Shown here: one piece after another, positions 49,901-60,200 of the stretch | Layout: each line of letters starts with the position of its first letter | How positions within the stretch are numbered: the first letter of the stretch is position 1 | Source of the DNA: Klebsormidium nitens | Lineage: Eukaryota; Streptophyta; Klebsormidiophyceae; Klebsormidiales; Klebsormidiaceae | DNA length: 64,000 nt | Assembly (NCBI GenBank): GCA_000708835.1 | Contig: DF237152.1 | Location: 82,228 to 146,227 of the forward strand | Direction: 5' to 3' | Made by a program: the position numbers and the translations under genes | Notes under the pieces: generated by a model | What the model was told of the DNA's origin: nothing | The model's database searches: none | What the model saw: the letters and a program-made list of their open reading frames with translations, nothing else

Positions 49901-51255
49901 ACTGAGATGGACTCAGATTCCGCAATGACTGACGAGCTAACAAAGTGTGCCCTTGGGTGAATGAAGGGAAGTTGTTTGTTTGTACACAAGCCACACGTGT
50001 CGAGAATCCCGCACTCACTCTAGCGCGCGTCCCCCTGTGGCCGCCTGCCATGGGCTTCCTGTGTACATATATTCTGAATTCTATCCAATAGACACATCCA
50101 CAAAAGATGCATGCAAAGTTGGTAGTGAGTCGGATATCAACAATCGCACTTTAGGTCCGGATTCTCTGATAGGGTTCCTAGTTGTTATCCGGTCGGACTT
50201 GAACAGCCGTAGTGCCAACAAATTATCATGCGTTTGTCCACGGTTGCATTTAAGGGCGTTAATCATTTAGAAGTTGCCACCCGGGTTGCTATGTTTTTCA
50301 TGTGCTCAACCTTGAACCTGCTCGAAGGAGTATTCGTAATTTTGAACATTTTGGCATTTCTTAGTGCCATCTTTCTGAGAGCACTTGTCATAAACATTCT
50401 GGCAACACCCGGCACTGTATCCAATTCAATCAATTTGGTGTGGCCATAGCCGACCAGACCGAGTTGTGTCGCCCCTTACAACATGCCATGCATGGCCGAA
50501 AATATATATCTTCGCAGAGCTAGATGAAGGGTCCAGACTCCAAGCCATGCAAAAGCTATCGTCCGTTGATACATAGAGTTTCGGATAGGCTTTGCCCGAT
50601 AGGTCATGATATAGGGTAATCATTGTATAAAATGAGTCCAAGTTTACATATAGCACTTTCACGAACTTCAAAAAAATTGCGTGGCGGCCATGAGAAGCCT
50701 ATAGCTATGGCCTATTTGGCTACGCGCGGTGTATTTGAAACTAGAGACCCGGATAGGTTATGTCCTATAGCTGAACTTATATGCTCGCATCATGCAGTGC
50801 CCGGCAAAATTACTGCATTGGGGCCCTACATCATAGGAGCTGCATGCTATGTTGCTGAGCACTACAATGCATAGGTCTTAGCACAGCATGTGCACATGTG
50901 CATTTGCAGTAAATCTAAAAGTAAAGTAGCCATGCAATCTTTGGCACATGTGTAATGGTCAGTTGGCTGCTCGACTTACCAGTACCTATTTTACTAAAAT
51001 GTTGTGCAAATATATGCGTATGTTCAATTGTGCCTCGATCGGACCACACAATGAGTACACCATACGTTGTGGTTTTCAATTTGACCATAACCTCTCTAAT
51101 CGTGTTGTACCTTTTCTCTTATTTAGGAAACCTGTAGTGATTGAGCTAGTCTCGACAACCTACTGGCCAACCTCTACTAGTGCAATTTGCCTAGCAGCGG
51201 GCTCTACAAAAACCATGAATATGCAATTTCTTTTCGGTTTCTCAGATACCAATTG
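46915..51255. other. Intergenic, no recognised gene
   Basis: Largest gene-poor stretch. 47.0-49.3 kb has intron-like spacing and could hold a non-coding or lineage-specific transcript; 49.3-51.2 kb is AT-richer and resembles the repeat-derived blocks near 26 and 36 kb. Only short open frames without motifs. An 18-bp direct repeat (CACTTGTTGTACAAAG-) lies at about 49867-49903. Confidence 0.45.
47570..48406 (+). CDS. Weak candidate two-exon small gene
   Basis: No family recognised. ATG CAG GTT GTC AG at 47570-47583 meets a strong donor (GTGAGTAA). A strong acceptor (TCTTCTTGCAG) at 48204 continues in phase as RAEDDIRGDIPSGAGPCNET and runs to a stop at 48406, giving about 71 residues. The support is only the paired splice sites and phase, so this may be part of a longer or non-coding transcript. 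Confidence 0.2.
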
Positions 51256-54200
51256 TTACAACCCGTCGATCCATTTCAACGTTCTTCGCTGTGCAGGATG
51301 CTGCTTAAAGTACATACATTTTGAGAGCAGTCTTTCTAGTTGAGCCTTCCGTACTGGCTTAGACAAGTACGAGATCATCCCCGCTTCTCGACACTCTTTT
51401 TCAATATCGTTCCCCACGTCTGCAGTCAGGGCTATAATCATAGGCTGCCGCTCTTCTGGGAAGTCGGCCTGGACAAGACAAGAAGGGAGGCCTGAATACG
51501 CATCCATTTCAAAAACGTTCACAGAAGAAGGATCCATTCAGAAAGCTTGCTGGCTTCAAGAAAGTCTCCTCGACAGTAACTCAGGAGCGTTTGGTTGCCA
51601 AGGAGAATCACCAAGTTCTACGAACCAAGAAGCAATCTAGTGTACATTTAAGATATATTTTCAGCCTTTCAGAAATGTTTGCACCGGGACCTGTCCTTTT
51701 GAACTATCTGCTTTCGTCAAGGTTTACAAGAGCTCTCAAGCGGACGAGATACTCACCTTTATCCGTGTGGTGGCTGTCAAGCCGTCCATCTCTGCACCAA
51801 TCAAAACAAGTGTGTGAGCGAGTTCTTGAGAACTGGTACTTTTTTCACACCTGAGAATTCTTTCACACAAGAGTTTGCTACTTACCCGACAGCTTCAACT
51901 CAAAACCCTGAGATAAAAGTTTGGGTGTCCAGCCTAACCAGCCAACTAACCCACCTGTCTCCTAGGCACCTATCTTGCAATGAAATATGTCTTCCAAGTA
52001 TGTTGACAGGAACTACATACTCTCTCCTAGATACTCTCTCTCGCGACCAGAATGCCTTACAGTGGGACTCGTTAGCAGGCAGGGGCAGGAAGGTGGGCAG
52101 GAGGAGATCACCTATCAGCAGTTTTTGGCATGCAACCGAACGGTTCGAAATGTCCACCAATCTGGACTACGATGCCTTGAGAAAGCCAATGTCCCCAACG
52201 GTGTCCAAGAGGGTTTCCGAACTGATGTCCTGAATCCTGTCCAAGACTGGGTCCAAAAGAATTGTGTCCAAAAGTGTTCAAAACGGTGTACTCATGGTGT
52301 CCAGAAAGAGTACTCATGGTGTCCAGAAAGAGTCCAAAAACGGAGTCGAAAAAATGGTGCCCACAAAAGCGAGTGCTTGATCGGCAAGTACAGATGCACA
52401 ATCTGTCCTTGCAAAGAAAAAGGAAGACAGCGCATATATACTGGATTACAGAATCCGAAACCGGCGTTCGCACCTGGCATCTGGACGTCCATCAGCACGA
52501 CGTCCGCCGTGTGCTCTTTCAGCAGCTGCAGCACCTCTAGCCCGTTGCACGCCGTCCGAATGTCCTCATAACCCAGCGACTTCAGCACTTTGTGGAGCAC
52601 CTTCTGGTTGACCAAGTTGTCTTCGACGACGAAGATTTGGAGCGGGACGTCGTGCGGCGGGGGGGTGCCGTTTGCGGGCAGAGCGGAGGGGGAGGTGAGC
52701 GGCGCCGCGGGGCTCTCGTTGGCGAGCGTTTGCAGGAGCGTGGTGTAGAAGGGGTTGATGCGCACCGGCTGGGAGACGCAGATGACGCGCTCCTGAAAAG
52801 ATTGACACCAGATTGTTTTACGAGCGGTACTGCTAGAGGGAAAGGTGAGCTGGTGTCAAGCGGATGGGGATGGGGTGGAACATACACATGACGCAGTCCT
52901 GACACAACGATTCTCAGGAAGCGGCCACTCTGGCAATCGGCTGGAATGGTGTCAAGTGGTTACGCGAGCGCTGGGAATGCAGAGGTCGCTCCCAGAGGGA
53001 AGGCTTGATTGGGGTCTCTTCACAAGCCAATGGGCAGACTTCGACAGTATCTCTGGATCTGGACATGAGCTGTGACGGAATGAAATTCGGATGCGGGTGG
53101 GTTTTGGAAGCACGGATATAACTCGTGTGGAGGACCGGGAGGAATGGTTGATTATTTTGGATTGGCGATCACAAAGAAGAAGCGCGTTGGAACCAGTACT
53201 CGATATAAGTAAGTTCTCGAACGTTCAAAGACAAGTTCCAAATCCTGTGAGTCCGGACTTCTATTGGCCCCTTTCCAAGTCTTCGGAAGAAAAGTGCGCA
53301 AAGCGACACCGCCAAAAGGAGGAAAGAACGAAACCCACAAGCGATAGCACTAGCTAAAGGCAACCCAGATTCGGAAGCAAGCCAACGGGCGCCTCTCCGA
53401 CCCCTGTCACAACTCACCATGGCTTCCATGTCGAATTGGAACACGTTCCGCGTGTTCTTTGACGTCAGCAGCACAGTCGGGATCCCGCGCCCCAGCGCGC
53501 ACGCGCGGTGCATCAGCTCGATCGCCTCCCGGCTTTCCGCCATCAACGCTTCCAGCTTTCTTGTGTCAAACACGCGCCCCGCAACTGGGCTGTCCACAAC
53601 GAAAAGGTCGAAACTCCTCCCCTGATCGACGTCCATTCGTTCTAACCTGCCCCCCCACCCGTTTGCACTAACCCCCTGCCGTTTTGCACTAACCCCCTCC
53701 CCGTATGTACTTACCCCCTCCGTGTTTCCACTAACCCCCTCCCGGTTTGCGCTAACCCGCTCGCCAGCCCCCGAGGTCGAAGCTTCAACCGACGCGTCTG
53801 CTTCTGAAACAGAAACTTCCACCCCCCGCCCGCCGGCGAGCGCTTCCAACTCCTCGACGGAAGTCGCAACGGAAACGTCCAACCCCCACGCCCGGAGCAT
53901 TGACCCGACCATTCGGTGAAAGGCGCCCCGCGTGCCTACGAGCAGTGCCTTTTTCCCGACGATTGCGGTCGAGGGCCGGTGCAAGATCTCCTGGGGGGAC
54001 AGGCTGCGCCCGGTGGAGGGTTGCATGGAACCGCGCGCGGTGATCGTCACGAAGAACGTGCTCCCGACGCCTTCTTCGGACTCGACCCACATCTTGCCGC
54101 CCATGCGCTCCGCCAGGTCCTTGCTGATCGCCAAACCGAGACCCGTTCCTGCAAAGTTCATACTAGGATTAGAAGGAACAAGGAAGAGGACGTCCGATTG

Positions 54201-57200
54201 GGTGGAGAATGCAGCTTCGATGCCAGGCCCGGAGCCTAAGCAGGCGTTTGCTGATGGCCAATCCGAGACCCATTCCGCAAAGTTTGGAACCGAGTTTAGC
54301 AATGAGGAAGAGGAAGAGTGCGCATCTGACTAGGTATTCGAAGTTTGCACGTAATTCGAAGACAGGCTCAAGGCCTGTGCAGGCCCTTGCTAATGGCAAA
54401 CAGAGACCAGTGACTGTAAAGATTCACACAACTTGGGACAAGGAAGAGCACACGTCTGACTTGGTAGTAACCGCAGCGCCCTGACTTGATGCCAGGTGCA
54501 AGCCTGTGCAGGACCTCGCATACAAATCAAGTCAAGCCCAGTCCCTGCGATCTGGAACTACTCCGAAAATCTCAAGTGAAATGAAGGAAGTCTGCAGCGA
54601 GACGCTAGGACCCACCTGTGCAGGCCCTCGCTACTGACCAAAGCGAGACTGCAAAGGTCCAAAACGAAATAGAAGGAACAAGGCAAAGCCTGGCTACCGC
54701 CAGAAGCGGTTGTCTCACTCAGGCCGAAGTAGACTGGCTTTACACAGGCAGATGTGACGACCCACCTTCGTACCGCCGTGTCCGCGAGTTGTCGCACTGC
54801 GTGAACGCCTCGAACAGCATCTTCTGGAATGTGACCGGAATCCCTATCCCCGTATCCCGCACGGCGATCGTGATCCGATACTCCGGCAAGTCTCCGCTTT
54901 CGTCAAATCCTGTGCCGGACGGAGCCCCCCCCCGCGGCGAGAGGGGGCCGTCAAAGCCCTCCTTGGACAGCTGTCGCCGGAGGCGCTTGGCGGAGACGGA
55001 GACCTCGACCTCGCCCCCCTCGTCGGTGAACTTGGCGGAGTTGCTGAGCAGGTTCGTCAGGATTTGGCGCAGGCGCACCTCGTCGGCCCAGATCCAGCTG
55101 GAAAAAAGGGAGGGGGGGAACGTATCTGCAAAAGCGGTAGGCTAGGTCGACATCGTAATGTCAAAAGCGGGGGAATATGCTGATTGTAGCAGCGGAACGG
55201 GGGTAAGAGGTCGTATCAGGAAAAGGCGAAGGGACCCTGGAGTCAGCAGTGGAGGGAACAAAGGGTCAGGGAAGCATACGCCGATAGACTGTTTGTCCGG
55301 TGGGTTAGCCGGACGGGTTAGCAAGATAAGAGACTTACGAACCAGGAATATGCTGAGCTCTTAAAAGCTGATTTCGCAAGATACGGAGTAAAGAAAGTAA
55401 CGTATTCGGCGCAGGAGGCAGATCCACTAAGAAGGTGGACACCCTGATGCTGCACGTCAAGTCTCACAAACAACAGGAGTCATTCCACTGAGTTCCCCAT
55501 TCCTGGGTCCCGTGCCAACAACACAATCCGTCATGACGTTCTCGCTGGTAGTTCTTTACCTCAATCTGCCAACCGTTCGTCCGTCAGCCTCTGAATACGC
55601 ATGTCTCCTGGCAAATTGCTCCTCGCACGCCAATTCACTCCGCTCAAAAAAGGCTCCGTTCCGAAGTCCAAGAATTTCTTCAAGAAACTGAAAGGAACCC
55701 TCGACCCAGCGCCGGGAATGTATTGGCTCACTCTGGCACGCTCTCGTCCATGTTGTAGGAGAGGTAGAGGCCCTTGTTTTCGCACTTGAGCACCAGCATC
55801 TCCATGCAGAAGTCGAGGCAGCCCCACAGGTTGAACTCCGAAGCTTTGAGCTCCATCTTGCCTGCGTCCATCTGCAGAACGCAACGGAGGGACGTTCAGA
55901 CAGGAGCACACATGCTCTGGTTACGGTAGCCAAGTCACAGGTCAGATTGGCAGGAACGCTGAAGGCTATGTATTTTTCTCCCAAGCCTATTCAAACCTGT
56001 TGTGATTTGTCCAGGTCCGTTTCACTGACCAAAGTTCGTGGACCCTCCCTCCGATGCCCCACAAATGATGCCCCCCGGAGGACTGGAAAGTCTACATGAT
56101 AGCCTCCCCCACAGTTGCTGATCAACTCCGGTGTTGGAGCAAGCAGCTCAATGAACGCACTATCGTCGAAGTCGGCAACTTCCAGTCAATCAAAAGCGAC
56201 TCAGCCCAACCAAACCCTCAGAGCTTTACGAGCCAACAGTCGCCCTGATCCAAAATGCTCGAGAATATCAGAGTTGAAAGCTCGCCCTGCCTACTTCCAA
56301 GGTCGTGGGAAGCTCTGACAATTCGCGTACCCCAGGAACCCCTGAGATCCCACAACTTCAGTACGTGGAAACCTTGGAAGTCTGAAGACCGCTATGACAA
56401 ATTTTGAAGGCCGAAAACCATGGCTTTCTCTAAGTCGAAAAACCCCTAAAACCGTGGAACAACTCACCTTGCTGAAGTCCAAGATGTCGTTGATGAGGCT
56501 GAGCAGCTGCTGGCCCGAGCCCTGGATCATCTGGGACAGCTCACGCTGTTCGTCCGTGAGTGACGCCATGTCCGTCAGCAGCTGACTGCACGCCAGGATG
56601 GCGTTCATGGGCCTGCAGAAAAACAGAGGGCTCTCAGAACTAGGGCATTAGTAAAGCTGAGTTCGGTCAGAGCAGCCAGGACGGACCGAGCACGCAAGGA
56701 GATGCAAACAGAAAGGCTGGGAAGGCATGTATGGGTCTGGGCGAGGTGGGACTTAATGGAGAAGAGGGCAAGCATGGATAATGAGGTGGCAAGCAACCGG
56801 GCAAAAGAGAAGTGAAGGGGGACGGACATTTAGCGAGCTGACGAGGGCAGTTGTGACTTTGATATAGTGGTGGCCTGTGAATTACTGAAACTCAATGTTG
56901 TGCTTCGCAGCCACCGTGGTGCTTGCTGAACGCCCCGGTCGAAAGTGGTCGAGACAACGCACTCTTCCCTAATCAGTGCCTTTCCTATGAACGAACAACC
57001 GTTTAGCCTACCCAGAGGATGTCAGCAATCAGGCGCAACCGCTCTGCCAGGCTTTCCCGTTTCCAGAGGCGCAGAGAGAATTCTTTTTGCAAACAAGAAT
57101 TTGCAATCTAGTGCTGCTTTATATCCGGACCGAAGTGTCAAGCTATATAACCATCAAAGAGGCCAACAAATCGCAACTTAAAAGTGGGCGTCGGATTAGC

Positions 57201-60200
57201 ACCTTACAGAGTTTCAGTTCTGAAGAAGGCTGGAGGGATGCTCGAAAAAGCCAACTGTGAAACATCAACTTGGGTTTCCACAACGTGTATGTTCAGGTCA
57301 CTGCATTCGTAAGTCCAGAGGGCCACATCAGGCAACACGGGGGATTGCAAAACTCACGTCCGGATCTCGTGGCTGATGTTGGCGACGAAGGAGCGCTTGG
57401 CGCGCACAGATGCTTCCGCCTCTAGTTCCTGTAGCCGAATAGCTTCCAGCTCGAGCTCCTTCTCCTTGCGCAACGTGCAGTCGGAACATATGCCGAAGTA
57501 GTACCTAAACATTCAGGAGTGATGTCATCGGTGAGAAAGGTGTGACGTCAACAAAGCTGGTCGTGTCGTGCTTCGGACACTGAAGCCAGACGGGCCAACC
57601 GACTGAGTAGAAGAAGTGCAAAGGACAGAAGCTGGTTGACTCGACACCTACGACAGACAAGTGACTCCTAACTTTTGAAAGTTTCTGTCTGCTGATGTAA
57701 CTGATGATCCTTGTGCAACCGCAGAATTCCCGCTTCCGCTTGAGTAGTGGCCCCATGCTGAAGCGCTGTTTCAAAACCCCTACTTTTGATCCGAAACAAG
57801 GAAACCTCCTAAAACGTCCGCGCACCTGCTGCTGATGTCAGCGGGGCCGTCGCCCCCGAAAGACGTCCCCTTCGGAAACACCACGGGACGTATCCGGAGC
57901 CAGTTCCAAAACGGCGTGCCATCCTTCCGGTAGTTGAGGATCTCCACCGATGCGGAGCTCCCCTCTTGGCAGGCTGCGGCAATCAGCTGCTTTGCCTTTA
58001 TGTCGGTCAATGGGCCCTGCAGAGAAACAGAGCAGATGCTCGGTGTCAATATGGGAAGGGTAGAATCCAAGGGTGTATTTTTATCAAAATGACGCTTGCC
58101 ATTCGAAAGTGACTCAGTAGCCGTCATTGTCGGATGAACGATTTTGAAAGGGGTTCTGAGGACGGACGAAGAGCTGCCGAGGATACTTACGTAAAACAAA
58201 CAAGCGTAGCATGCGAATCAAGCAACGGCAACAATAGTCGACAAAGCGAAACATGCAAACATGCAAACATGCTGAATCCGCTTGCAACCCAAGTCAACCT
58301 CTTCTGATCTGAACTTGACATGGCCTTCATTGGTTAAATTTCCAAGATCTTCACGTTTCCTTTGAAGTTCTCGTGGTTGCTAAGTCTCCTTCACGCGACT
58401 CGAAACACCAGAAAGAGTAACCACAGGCGAAGGTATTGGCTCCCTCACTACAAGCAAGATTCGGTGAGCTCACCTCTAGCAGGCTGCCGCAGTGCAGCCC
58501 GAGAACGTCTTGAATGGAATATCCGGTGATCGTCTCCCACCCCTCGTTCACAAACACAATCGGCTGCCCCTTTTGGGACACGTCACACAGCACCAGCCCC
58601 TCGCTGAACGCGTCTGCAAGCGTAATAATATCCGATTTGAGAGAACGTAATCGAAAATCAAAGGGGCCCGTGCGCATGAAAGTGCCCTTCTAGAGCTACT
58701 GAAGTGGAGATATTTGCTCCGTTGAGAGACGTGGAGAGAAAGGTTTTGAATCGAATCAGCAGGTCTGAATATAAGGCAGCAGGTCCGAGGACTAGTCGGA
58801 AGAACGGGCTCCAACCCTTCGCTCACAAAACCCCAAGCTGAGTATGGTCTGCACATTGTCATTCGGAACACCGGTCCTTCCTCTCACGTTTGGTTGGTCG
58901 ACAGCCTTCTCCCCAGACAGACAACTCCTTTGCCACAACTCCCGTCCTGTTGCATCCTCTTGGATAAGGAATCGAAAGTGATTTCAGTCCTCGAGAAGGG
59001 AACTAACCAATGGCCTGCAACAAGCCCCGTTTGTCCTCCTCGAACCTCTCAACTTGCAACCGCTGCAACTCCAACGCCCGCGTGTGCTTCTCGATTTCCT
59101 GCGTCCGAGAAGAGCAAGTTCAGACGCTGCCTGAACAGACGGACAATTTGGACCTTATCCGAGGTCTGAAACAGCTATACTTCAGCAGATGACGGATGCA
59201 AGGTCCCGTTTTCTACCTGCAGATCTAGCAGCCCTTGCGACCTACACCTAGACCTAGAGACCTAGCAGATTCGTAGTGGGCGTCCATATCAAACACACTT
59301 GTTATTTGGACAGACAGAGGGCGGAAAGGAAGAGCTTTCTCGGCAACATCAGAGCGCTTTGACAGGCAAGAGGGGGATTTGTGAACCCACCAAGACAACC
59401 AGCTGCGCCAATGAAATCAGCATCTCCTGCTCTTCCGCGGTGAACTGATCCCGTGGCTCGAAATCAATTATGCACCTGTGCAGTGAGTAAAATATGGCGA
59501 CTGTGATTGGCAGAAGACGACAACAGACAGCAAGCCGAAAGGTCAGTGCTTGCGAGTCAGCTCAGAGAAGACAAATGAAACCCGGGTTTCATTATGGTTG
59601 TAAACCTGGAGAGAACTCATTTGAAGCACAATGCTGACTGTTCCAACGGCCTCTGACTTTCGAATAAGTGTGTTCTCTTGCAGAGCGCCTTGCTCGTAGT
59701 TCTTAAGAAGGACAACACCATGGTCGACAGAGTCAATGATCCATCTACTTAATCCAGCTTCATTGCAGGCTTCATTCTTGCACTTAGGAAGAAATCAAGA
59801 AACGCAGGGGTAAACGCTCACAGTGAGCCCAGCACAAAGTTGCCTTGCGTGACCAGGGGAGCGCCAGCATAAAACCGTATGTGGGGCTCCCCAATGACCT
59901 GCAAACAGGACCGAGAAAATCGTCACAAAACTCACGTCTGACCACATTTTAGGAAATCAATCAGTGCGGAGGCAACCCCACTACAATATCTGCAGCTTGA
60001 TGGCCAGTCGGGATGGGCGGGATTGGGACTAGTCCTTGTCAGCTGTCGGTACCGACCCCAAATGCAGGACCGTACAAGCACGCAGATCCTCCTGTGTGTT
60101 CTGGCGCACAAGAGGCTGCTTTCTACAGATTTTAGCTCCAGACAACCTGCAGATTGTTCAGGAACGACTCTGATCAAAGCGCGGGCCAACAATGGGCAAG

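Noticed and set aside
53169-54302. Single 377-residue kinase fragment read without introns
   Set aside because: Only 54148-53418 matches kinase and receiver sequence. The ends run into intron, and phase-matched splice sites flank the core.
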